Source: Dehalococcoidia bacterium
Lineage (GTDB): Bacteria; Chloroflexota; Dehalococcoidia; E44-bin15
Assembly: GCA_014859165.1 (NCBI GenBank)
Contig: JACUUT010000004.1
Span: 1 to 34,165 of the forward strand
DNA length: 34,165 bases
Direction of reading: 5' to 3'
How positions within the stretch are numbered: the stretch's first letter is position 1; each line of letters opens with the position of its first letter. Both the position numbers and the translations under genes were made by a program. Below are positions 26,678-34,165 of the stretch, one piece after another. Under the pieces are notes generated by a model. It did not search any database, was not told the origin of the DNA, and worked only from the letters and a program-made list of their open reading frames with translations.

Positions 26678-28133
26678 AACAACTCATCCCTCTATAATTG
26701 CTTATTTCTTCTTCAAGATAGCGGAGCAAAGAGGACATTTTATTCTGAAGAGTATTATTCTCTCTGTATTTTCGATAATCACTAAGAATACTCTTATATT
26801 TTTCTTCAATTTCCATTTGAATACTTTGGGGAACAACTGGGATAGGTAAGGATAAAAGGTCAGTTTTGTTTATACTCACAGTTCCAACTCCATGCTTTAG
26901 TAGATTTATAGAATCCCTTCCAAACCTTGTTTTTAGATATATAACCAGAAAATATGGATCAATATCTCTCACCCTGAATATATGAATATAATCAGTTGCT
27001 ATTCCTTCATCTGCTTCAGTGCCAACAATGGCTACTCTTCCGGCGCACCCAACACCGACTCGCACGAAAAGAATGTCATTAATTTGCGTATGTCCGCTAG
27101 AAATATCCATCGGGCTATTAGGTTCAATAAACTTTTCGCCCTTTTTATAGTTAATCCCAAGTTCAGTAATATTGGTCGCATGCAGGAATCTCAAGCCACT
27201 TTTTGAGAATTTCCTCTCCTTGCCATAAAGAGTTCCACCAGTTTTAAAATAAGTGATAAACTCCCCTAAAGGCTTAAAACTAATCCCTTGCTCCTGCAAT
27301 AAGCCGATTTTGACATCTTGCGCCTGATAATGATACTCAAAGTCCATTCTTCTCGATAAATTGTCAATAGAGACTTGAAGCTGCCTCTCGATTTTGCCGT
27401 TAGTATTGATTTCTAGTAGTGTAACAGGTGTCGTTTGATCATAGCCTCCATTATCCTTCTTTTGCAAAACTAGGATTGCTGTTTTGGCTAGAGTGCCACT
27501 AAAAGCTTTCCTAGGCAGACTGATAATATATTTGACCGAAGTCTCCCTTAAAATAAAATTCCTTACATATTGATATTGTGGATTCGCTAATATCCCGCTA
27601 GGTAGGATAATAGCAATGAAACCGTTCGGCTTCACAACTTTTATGAACTTCTCTAAAAACAGAACTTCGATTGCTTGGCTTGATAAGGTTTGGCTTTCTG
27701 GGAGCAAAGCATACTGGACGTTATCTCTCTTTTTACCCAATTCATACAACTCGAGGATGTTTCTGTCTCTAACCCTATCATACCAACTGCTAAAAGGGGG
27801 ATTACCTATAGCTAAATCAAATTTGCTATTGGATGCTACTTGATGATACTCCTTCCAATCATATTGATTGTCTAAAAGGGTATTGCCACAATATAAATTT
27901 GCTTTATCAAGTTTCACGCGGCACCTGTTGATGACCTGTTGGTCAATATCTATTCCGAATGATTTCATTCCAGGTGTCTTCTGATCGAGAACTTCTAAGA
28001 AGACACCATCGCCAACAGAAAGATCGATAGCATTGGTAAACTCGCCAACTGGAAGCAAATTGATAAGTGCCTCAGCAACTTTCCGTGGAGTGAAGTATTG
28101 GTTGTATCTCTTGCGTTTATCGCGGTTTGGCAT
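26664..28133 (-). CDS. N6-adenine DNA methyltransferase with C-terminal target-recognition-like region
   Basis: YFTPRKVAEALINLLP, AIDLSVGDGVFLEVL (motif I), FDLAIGNPPFSSWYD (NPPF motif IV); C-terminal HsdS-like segment FLHATNITELGINYKKGEKF...DILFVRVGVGCAGRVAIV. Confidence 0.82.
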   Translation of the reverse strand: MPNRDKRKRYNQYFTPRKVAEALINLLPVGEFTNAIDLSVGDGVFLEVLDQKTPGMKSFGIDIDQQVINRCRVKLDKANLYCGNTLLDNQYDWKEYHQVASNSKFDLAIGNPPFSSWYDRVRDRNILELYELGKKRDNVQYALLPESQTLSSQAIEVLFLEKFIKVVKPNGFIAIILPSGILANPQYQYVRNFILRETSVKYIISLPRKAFSGTLAKTAILVLQKKDNGGYDQTTPVTLLEINTNGKIERQLQVSIDNLSRRMDFEYHYQAQDVKIGLLQEQGISFKPLGEFITYFKTGGTLYGKERKFSKSGLRFLHATNITELGINYKKGEKFIEPNSPMDISSGHTQINDILFVRVGVGCAGRVAIVGTEADEGIATDYIHIFRVRDIDPYFLVIYLKTRFGRDSINLLKHGVGTVSINKTDLLSLPIPVVPQSIQMEIEEKYKSILSDYRKYRENNTLQNKMSSLLRYLEEEISNYRGMSCYVEM

Positions 28134-28141
28134 AGCGTTCC

Positions 28142-28279
28142 TCAGAACCCAAATTCAAGTTGGGCTAGCGCCAGTTCATAAATGAATTGTACATTGTTCA
28201 GCAGAGCGAGTTGGGAGCTATCGCCAAGGACGCTTTTCTCATAAGCCCACAGGGTTCTTTGTTCCTTGATTTTCGCCAT
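28142..28279 (-). CDS. 45-aa hypothetical protein between ilvN and MTase
   Basis: MAKIKEQRTLWAYEKSVLGDSSQLALLNNVQFIYELALAQLEFGF*; only an open frame, no domain. Confidence 0.3.
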   Translation of the reverse strand: MAKIKEQRTLWAYEKSVLGDSSQLALLNNVQFIYELALAQLEFGF

Positions 28280-28292
28280 TAAGCCGGTCTCC

Positions 28293-28859
28293 TTACAGAT
28301 TCGATATTTCGTTAGCGCCTTTTGCCTTTTTGGGGCGAGCGCCTTTCCGGGGTTTTTCTTCCTCCACCAGGATGGGCCTGGCGGCCCCACGCGTCATAGC
28401 TATTCTCCCGGTGCGGGCGATCTCCTTTACTCCGAAGCCCTTGAGCAGGCGAAGCAGCGATTCAAGCTTATCCTCATCGCCGGTAACCTCCACTACCATG
28501 GAATCAGCAGCCACGTCCACAATATTGGCCCTGAAGATGTCCACAATCTGGATGATCTCGCTCCTTGTTGAGGGGGTGGTTTTTACCTTGATCAAGGCCA
28601 ACTCCCGAGCCACCAGACTATCTTCGGTGATGTCGGTAACCTTAACCACATCGATGAGCTTATCGAGCTGCTTTCTGACCTGCTCCACTGAGGCAGCGGT
28701 GCCATCGACCACAACGGTCATCCGCGATAGCCCCGCCATCTCGCTATGCCCCACAGCGATACTCTCGATATTGAAGCCGCGTCTTCGGAAGAGGCTGGCT
28801 ACGCGGTTCAAGACCCCGGGCTTGTCTTCTACTAAGGCTACTAATGTGTGCTTGGTCAT
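28293..28859 (-). CDS. ilvN: Acetolactate synthase small subunit
   Basis: MTKHTLVALVEDKPGVLNRVASLFRRRGFNIESIAVGHSEMAGLSRMTVVVDG...; ACT domain; ATG overlaps ilvB stop. Confidence 0.94.
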   Translation of the reverse strand: MTKHTLVALVEDKPGVLNRVASLFRRRGFNIESIAVGHSEMAGLSRMTVVVDGTAASVEQVRKQLDKLIDVVKVTDITEDSLVARELALIKVKTTPSTRSEIIQIVDIFRANIVDVAADSMVVEVTGDEDKLESLLRLLKGFGVKEIARTGRIAMTRGAARPILVEEEKPRKGARPKKAKGANEISNL

Positions 28860-30550
28860 TACCTTGCTTTAGCCTCCTCTCTAGGCTGCTCGAGGATCTC
28901 GGCGAGGGCGGCGCCTGGAGGCACCATAGGGTAAACATTTTCCTCTGGCTCGACCTGAAAGTCGATGAGGAAGGGGCCCTGGTGCTTCATTGCCCTCTCG
29001 ATGGCGGGGATCACCTGAAGCCTATCGGTTACCCTGAGGGCGGCGATACCATAAGCCTCGGCGACCTTGACGAAGTCGGGACCAGAGATGGGCGTCGCTA
29101 CATACCGACGCCCATAGAAAAGCTCTTGCCACTGCCTTACCATCCCCAAAAACCGATTATTGAGGATCGCTATCTTAACGGCGAGGTTCTCCTGGACGAT
29201 AGTGCCCAGCTCCTGGATGGTCATCTGAAATCCCCCATCGCCAGCGATGCACCAGACGGTCTCCTCAGCACAGGCCACCTTGGCCCCCATGGCTGCGGGG
29301 AGCTCAAACCCCATCGGTCCCAGGCCACCGGAGGAGATCAGAGTATTGGGCCTATCATACTGGAAGTAGTGGGCGGACCACATCTGGTTCTGCCCCACGC
29401 CAGTGACGATGATGGCATTTCCCCGGGTTATCTCATAGATCTGGCGCACCACATACTGAGGGAGAAGGCTCTCCGTCTCCCTGATCGCCGTTGAGGGGTG
29501 TTCCCTCTTCCACTCCTCGATCTGGGAGACCCAGTCCACATGGTTCTGTGGGGTGACCTCCTCGTTGAGCGCCTTTAGGACATGCTTCACGTCGCCGACG
29601 ATGGGCACATCTACCCGCACATTTTTCCCGATCTCCGCGGGGTCGATGTCGATATGGATGATCTGGGCGCTGGGGGCAAAGCCCGAGACCTTAGCCGTAG
29701 CCCGGTCATCAAACCTCATCCCAATGGCGATAACGAGATCGGAGGCATCTACCGCCATGTTGGCGTGGGCCATGCCATGCATCCCCAGCATGCCAAGGCT
29801 TAAAATGTGCGATTGGGGAAAGGAGCCGATTCCGAGAAGGGTGGTGACCACCGGAATTTGCCCCTTCTCCGCCAGCTCCCTGAGCTCATGGTATGCCCCG
29901 GAGATGAGCACCCCCCTTCCGGCGATGATCAGGGGGCGCTTTGCCTCGTTGATCAGCCTTGCCGCTTTCTTTATCTGCGTCGGGTGACCGCGAAGCGTGG
30001 GCTTGTAGCCCCTTAGGTTAACCCTATCGGGATAGCGGAACTCTGCCTCCTCAATGAAAACATCGCGTGGTATATCGATAAGAACGGGGCCAGGCCTCCC
30101 GGTGCTCGCGATATGGAAGGCCTCCCGAACCACAGTGGCCATATCCGCAGCCGCCATCACCAGATAGTTGTTTTTGGTGATGGGGAGGGTGATGCCGGTG
30201 ATATCGATCTCCTGAAAGGCATCTTTTCCGATGAAGGGCCTGGCCACCTGCCCTGTGATGGCTATTATGGGGGAGGAATCGAGATAGGCGGCGGCGATCC
30301 CGGTAACCAGATTGGTGGCTCCGGGTCCCGAGGTGGCAACACACACCCCAACCCTTCCTGATGCCCGGGCGTAGCCGTCGGCGGCGTGGGCCGCCCCCTG
30401 TTCATGGCGAACCAGGATATGACGAAGCTGGGGATAATCAGGCAGGGTGTCATAAAAGGGCAGCACCGCCCCGCCGGGGAAACCGAACATAACTTCCACC
30501 CCTTCCTTGATCAGGCTTTCACATAGTATCTGCGCTCCAGTTAGTTTCAT
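28859..30550 (-). CDS. ilvB: Acetolactate synthase large subunit
   Basis: MKLTGAQILCESLIKEGVEVMFGFPGGAVLPFYDTL...VCVATSGPGATNLVTGIAAAYLDSSPIIAITGQV...WCIAGDGGFQMTIQELGTIVQ. Confidence 0.97.
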   Translation of the reverse strand: MKLTGAQILCESLIKEGVEVMFGFPGGAVLPFYDTLPDYPQLRHILVRHEQGAAHAADGYARASGRVGVCVATSGPGATNLVTGIAAAYLDSSPIIAITGQVARPFIGKDAFQEIDITGITLPITKNNYLVMAAADMATVVREAFHIASTGRPGPVLIDIPRDVFIEEAEFRYPDRVNLRGYKPTLRGHPTQIKKAARLINEAKRPLIIAGRGVLISGAYHELRELAEKGQIPVVTTLLGIGSFPQSHILSLGMLGMHGMAHANMAVDASDLVIAIGMRFDDRATAKVSGFAPSAQIIHIDIDPAEIGKNVRVDVPIVGDVKHVLKALNEEVTPQNHVDWVSQIEEWKREHPSTAIRETESLLPQYVVRQIYEITRGNAIIVTGVGQNQMWSAHYFQYDRPNTLISSGGLGPMGFELPAAMGAKVACAEETVWCIAGDGGFQMTIQELGTIVQENLAVKIAILNNRFLGMVRQWQELFYGRRYVATPISGPDFVKVAEAYGIAALRVTDRLQVIPAIERAMKHQGPFLIDFQVEPEENVYPMVPPGAALAEILEQPREEAKAR

Positions 30551-30559
30551 ATTTGCCCC

Positions 30560-32221
30560 CTATGTTTCGAAGACTGCTCCTCTGCTTGCTGAGGTTACCC
30601 TCTCGGCGTAGCGTCTGAGGTAACCTGTCTTTACCCTGAGTTCAAATTTGGGGAGCTCGGAGAGCCTCTGTTTTATCTCTTCATCGGTTAATTCGACATC
30701 GATTTTATGGTTGGGGATGTCGATCACCACCATATCGCCATCCCTTAAGGCAGCGATCGGACCTCTGGAGGCTGCTTCGGGGGAGACATGTCCGATAGCA
30801 GCACCCCTCGTTGCCCCTGAAAACCGGCCATCGGTGATTAGAGCCACCTTGTCATCCAGCCCCATGCCGCTGAGAAGCGATGTTGGGCCGAGCATCTCCC
30901 TCATCCCCGGCCCTCCTTTAGGCCCCTCGTAGCGGATGACCACCACCTCGCCTGGCTTGATAGAGCGGTTGAGGATTGCTTCTGTTGCTTCCTCCTCGGA
31001 GTCGAACACCCTTGCCCGACCTTTATGGGAGAGCATCTGGGGGGCCACAGCGGCGCTCTTCACCACCGCCCCCTCAGGAGCCAGGTTGCCGAAGAGGATG
31101 GTGAGCCCTCCCGTTGGGGAGTGGGGTTGGGAGAGGGGGCGAATTATTCTTTCGTCCTTGACCACAGGCTCCATAGCTGCCAGGCTTTCTGCAAGAGATT
31201 TCCCTGAAACTGTCTTAACCTCTAGGTTCAGCCGAGACATAAGTCGCCCCATCACCGCTCTTATGCCACCGGCGAGGTCCAGGTCCTCGATGTGGCGTTC
31301 CCCCGCAGGGCTGATCTTGGCGAGATGTGGGGTCTTTTCGCTTATCTCGTTCACCGCAGAAAGGGGGAAATCGATCCCCGCCTCGTAGGCAAGGGCCACG
31401 AGGTGGAGCACCGAGTTTGTGCTTCCACCCAATGCCATATCCACGATAAAGGCATTCTGGATCGCTTCTCTGGTGATTATGTCACGAGGACAAATATCCT
31501 TTGCCAAAAGCTCCATGACCTGCCTTCCCGCCTCCCTGGCCAGACCGAGGCGGCGGGCATCGACGGCGGGGATGGTGCCATTTCCGGGAAGGGCCATCCC
31601 CAACGCCTCAGTGAGGCAGTTCATGGTGTTGGCAGTGAACATCCCGGCGCAGCTTCCGAAACCGGGGCAGGCAACCCTCTCAAGCTCATCAAGCTCCTTT
31701 TCACTCATCTCCCCCGTGGCTAATTTACCCACTGCCATAAAAACCGTGTTCAAATCGACCTTTCCACCTTGCCAGTGCCCGGCGAGCATGGGGCCGCCGC
31801 TGATGAAAATGGAGGGGATATTGAGCCTCACCGCTGCCATAAGCATTCCGGGCACGATCTTATCGCAGTTGGTGATGAAGACCAGAGCATCGAAGGCATG
31901 GGCCTGAGCCACGATCTCCACGGAGTCGGCGATAAGCTCGCGGCTGGGGAGGCTATACTTCATCCCCAGGTGTCCCATGGCGATGCCATCGCAAACGCCG
32001 ATGGTGTTCACCTCGAAGGGGGTGCCTCCAGCGCTTCTCACCCCACCCTTCACCGCCTCGGCGATCGTTCTGAGGTGGATATGCCCCGGGATCACCTCAT
32101 TGAAGCTGTTTATGATGCCGATAAAGGGCTGCTCCAGCTCTCTATCCGTGCACCCCAAGGAGCGGAGCAAAGCACGATGGGGGGCGCGCGCCACACCACG
32201 CTTCACGGTGTCGCTTCTCAA
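30560..32221 (-). CDS. ilvD: Dihydroxy-acid dehydratase
   Basis: [40 protein letters not shown]...[12 protein letters not shown]...[38 protein letters not shown] start after AAGGAGGGG. Confidence 0.96.
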   Translation of the reverse strand: MRSDTVKRGVARAPHRALLRSLGCTDRELEQPFIGIINSFNEVIPGHIHLRTIAEAVKGGVRSAGGTPFEVNTIGVCDGIAMGHLGMKYSLPSRELIADSVEIVAQAHAFDALVFITNCDKIVPGMLMAAVRLNIPSIFISGGPMLAGHWQGGKVDLNTVFMAVGKLATGEMSEKELDELERVACPGFGSCAGMFTANTMNCLTEALGMALPGNGTIPAVDARRLGLAREAGRQVMELLAKDICPRDIITREAIQNAFIVDMALGGSTNSVLHLVALAYEAGIDFPLSAVNEISEKTPHLAKISPAGERHIEDLDLAGGIRAVMGRLMSRLNLEVKTVSGKSLAESLAAMEPVVKDERIIRPLSQPHSPTGGLTILFGNLAPEGAVVKSAAVAPQMLSHKGRARVFDSEEEATEAILNRSIKPGEVVVIRYEGPKGGPGMREMLGPTSLLSGMGLDDKVALITDGRFSGATRGAAIGHVSPEAASRGPIAALRDGDMVVIDIPNHKIDVELTDEEIKQRLSELPKFELRVKTGYLRRYAERVTSASRGAVFET

Positions 32222-32247
32222 TTTACCCCTCCTTGGTCATTCGAACA

Positions 32248-32276
32248 AGGTATCATAGCATTCATTATCTTGTCAA
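32248..32276 (-). promoter_or_regulatory. Weak candidate promoter upstream of ilvD
   Basis: Minus strand TTGACA (32276-32271) overlapping the end of pyrD, 17-nt spacer to ATACCT (32253-32248); the -10 is poor. Confidence 0.25.
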
Positions 32277-33199
32277 GGAACTTTCGCCACGCCAACTAGC
32301 TGGGCGATGTCCTCCACCACCTTCTTTTCCATGAAGCGCATTATACCATCGAGAACCTCAATAGGGGCATTGGGGTTAATGAGGATTGCGGTGCCGATTT
32401 GCACCGCGCTCGCTCCAGCCATGATGAACTCCAAGGCATCATTGGCGGAGGCGATGCCACCGCAGCCGATGATGGGGATCCCTACCGCATGGGAAACCTG
32501 ATACACCATATAAAGGGCGATAGGCTTTATGGCAGGCCCCGAGAGCCCTCCGGTGATGCCCCCGAGGAAGGGTTTTTCCTCGTTTATGTCAATAGCCATG
32601 CCGACCAAGGTGTTGATCAGGGATATGGCATCGGCCCCTGCTTTCTCAACCGCACGGGCGATTTGGGCGATGTCGGTTACATTAGGAGTCAACTTGGTGA
32701 TAACGGGGAGGGTGGTCTGTGATTTCACCGCTCGGGTCACCTCGGCGGCCATTTCGGGGCTTTTGCCGAACTCCAACCCTCCCAGGGCAACATTGGGGCA
32801 GCTTATATTTACCTCGATGCCGCTGACCCCGGCGACCCCCTCCAGCCTACGGGCGAGCTCAGCGTATTCGGTGATGCTTTCCCCGGCGATATTCACAATC
32901 ACCGGGACACGCCAGGTAGCCCAAATAGGCGCCTTCTCCCTGATCAGGGTATCGATACCGATATTTTGAAGCCCTACCGAGTTAAGAAGTCCTGAGGCAG
33001 TCTCGGCAAGGCGGGGCTGTGGGTTGCCGGGGTGGGGGCTCAGGGTTGTCCCCTTGGAGATGATAGCCCCCAGCCTCTCGATGTCAACTAATTTGGCATA
33101 CTCTGTGCCATAACTCACGGTCCCCGATGCCGTCATCAGCGGATTTTTGAGTTGCAACCCTCGCTTATTACGGGGGGCGAGCTCAACAGAAAGGTTCAA
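32273..33199 (-). CDS. pyrD: Dihydroorotate dehydrogenase catalytic subunit
   Basis: LNLSVELAPRNKRGLQLKNPLMTASGTVSYGTEYAKL...GIEVNISCPNVALGGLEFGKSPEMAAEVTRAVK...VYQVSHAVGIPIIGCGGIASANDALEFIMAGASAVQIGTAI; TTG start 33199 after GGAGG preferred over 33280. Confidence 0.93.
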   Translation of the reverse strand: MNLSVELAPRNKRGLQLKNPLMTASGTVSYGTEYAKLVDIERLGAIISKGTTLSPHPGNPQPRLAETASGLLNSVGLQNIGIDTLIREKAPIWATWRVPVIVNIAGESITEYAELARRLEGVAGVSGIEVNISCPNVALGGLEFGKSPEMAAEVTRAVKSQTTLPVITKLTPNVTDIAQIARAVEKAGADAISLINTLVGMAIDINEEKPFLGGITGGLSGPAIKPIALYMVYQVSHAVGIPIIGCGGIASANDALEFIMAGASAVQIGTAILINPNAPIEVLDGIMRFMEKKVVEDIAQLVGVAKVP

Positions 33200-33336
33200 T
33201 GGTAAGCCTCCGATATTATTTACCTCATGATACTCCTTCCTCTCCCTGACTTCAACACACTTTGCTCCACTGCTTGACATATTGTCAGCAGGATAGTAAA
33301 CTAGCCTGGGAACAAGAAATGATAGAGATATTGCTG

Positions 33337-33352
33337 CCCCGATTTATCGGGG
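33337..33352. repeat. Dispersed palindrome CCCCGATTTATCGGGG
   Basis: Perfect inverted repeat followed by GGGCTTCAAG; resembles 16347-16369. Confidence 0.5.
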
Positions 33353-33374
33353 GGCTTCAAGGAGGATAAATCAT

Positions 33375-33890
33375 ATGTCATGCTTAGCAAGGGTATTGAT
33401 CGCATTAATCGGGCTTATCCTCATTTTTGTCGCCGGTTTTGGGGGTTATGCCTTCGGTGACTATGAAGGCTACAACAGGGGGCATGAGATTGGCTACGAA
33501 GAGGGTTATGAGGATGGCTGCATAGAGGGGGCGGGAAGTGGATATACCCTGAGGGACCCCACATATAGTGAGTTGATGAGGTTTCTGCGCCAGGATAAGA
33601 CGGATGAAAATGAGTATGTGGATGGGGTATATACATGCACTAACTTCGCCGCCGATTTAGATAACAATGCTGAGGCGAAGGGCTTTCGTGCCGCATATGT
33701 CTATATTGAGTATCGTGATGGAGCTCATGCCATAGTTGCCTTTGAAACGGTGGACGAGGGCTTGAAATTCATCGAGCCACAGTTTGATGATGAGGTAATG
33801 GTTTCCGAGGGAATCAGCTTTTCCCAGGCAAACGGCTACTCAAAGCCGAATTATGATGACACCATCACCAGGGTGGTCATCGTATGGTAG
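33375..33890 (+). CDS. Membrane-anchored protein with transglutaminase-like C/H/E pattern
   Basis: N-terminal TM; GYEEGYEDG-type Gly/acidic/Tyr linker; YTCTNFAADLDNNAEAKGFRAAYVYI, GAHAIVAFET, FIEPQFDDE. SD AAGGAGG. Confidence 0.55.
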   Translation: MSCLARVLIALIGLILIFVAGFGGYAFGDYEGYNRGHEIGYEEGYEDGCIEGAGSGYTLRDPTYSELMRFLRQDKTDENEYVDGVYTCTNFAADLDNNAEAKGFRAAYVYIEYRDGAHAIVAFETVDEGLKFIEPQFDDEVMVSEGISFSQANGYSKPNYDDTITRVVIVW

Positions 33891-33892
33891 AG

Positions 33893-34165
33893 CTAGAACA
33901 AGGCTAAGCCTAACACGGCTGCGATGCCCCAGGTCAGTGCCATCATTACCAGCCATCCCACCACGCAGGTGCCAATAGCACGCCAGGTGGTGAAGTCCAG
34001 TGCCTGCCTGACGGCGATAACCATGGCGATGAACATCCACACTAGCGCTACCAGCGATATGAGCCCGCCGACAAAGGGGACAAAGGCGAATATCATTAGC
34101 ATCCCTGGTGTTGCTGAGAAACCGATGGTGCGCAGCAACTCGCCGTAGGTCGCTGATGTCTCCGG
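33893..34165 (-). CDS. Yip1-family membrane protein, partial (runs off window edge)
   Basis: Frame stays open past 34138: PETSATYGELLRTIGFSATPGMLMIFAFVPFVGGLISLVALVWMFIAMVIAVRQALDFTTWRAIGTCVVGW. Confidence 0.7.
   Translation of the reverse strand, partial: PETSATYGELLRTIGFSATPGMLMIFAFVPFVGGLISLVALVWMFIAMVIAVRQALDFTTWRAIGTCVVGWLVMMALTWGIAAVLGLALF

Noticed and set aside
30560-32300. T-box or leucine/BCAA attenuator leader upstream of ilvD
   Set aside because: Only ~50 nt separates pyrD and ilvD; no leader peptide rich in Leu/Ile/Val and no T-box motif seen.
1-34165. CRISPR arrays, tRNA or rRNA genes
   Set aside because: No regularly spaced repeats and no recognisable tRNA/rRNA signatures found by eye.
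1-34165. Transposase, integrase or phage structural genes to explain the insertions
   Set aside because: None recognised in any frame of the supplied ORF track; the mechanism of the leu/ilv insertions remains unexplained.

Overview
The window is a chromosomal segment, probably from a Chloroflexota/Dehalococcoidia-like bacterium (lineage is an inference from gene content). Its backbone is a long minus-strand branched-chain amino-acid cluster, pyrD-ilvD-ilvB-ilvN-[inserted R-M-like module]-ilvC-[PepSY-like + PaREP1-like genes]-leuA-[46-aa TM peptide]-mgtC-like-leuC-[PEPCK-like gene, leuC 3' remnant, unknown gene]-leuD-leuB, followed by lexA. Other housekeeping genes are ruvA, ruvC and yebC. The 1.2-16 kb part is more accessory: a DUF2283/DUF4258 TA-like pair, a PLD-family nuclease pair, a radical SAM/methyltransferase pair, two tiny desulforedoxin-like genes absent from the ORF track, a PIN-like protein, an MGMT-like protein, a SplB-like radical SAM protein, and what looks like a decaying restriction-modification locus. 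The strongest unusual observations are: (1) a ~164 bp degenerate copy of the 3' end of leuC directly behind a PEPCK-like gene inserted between leuC and leuD, bounded by short near-identical direct repeats; (2) a compact overlapping MTase / Zn-ribbon / putative nuclease operon inside the ilv operon; (3) a transcription unit of two small desulforedoxin-like proteins with a near-consensus promoter and nested inverted repeats; (4) an R-M locus in which both the methyltransferase and the MvaI/BcnI-like nuclease look truncated. All family calls come from reading motifs by eye; no searches were run.
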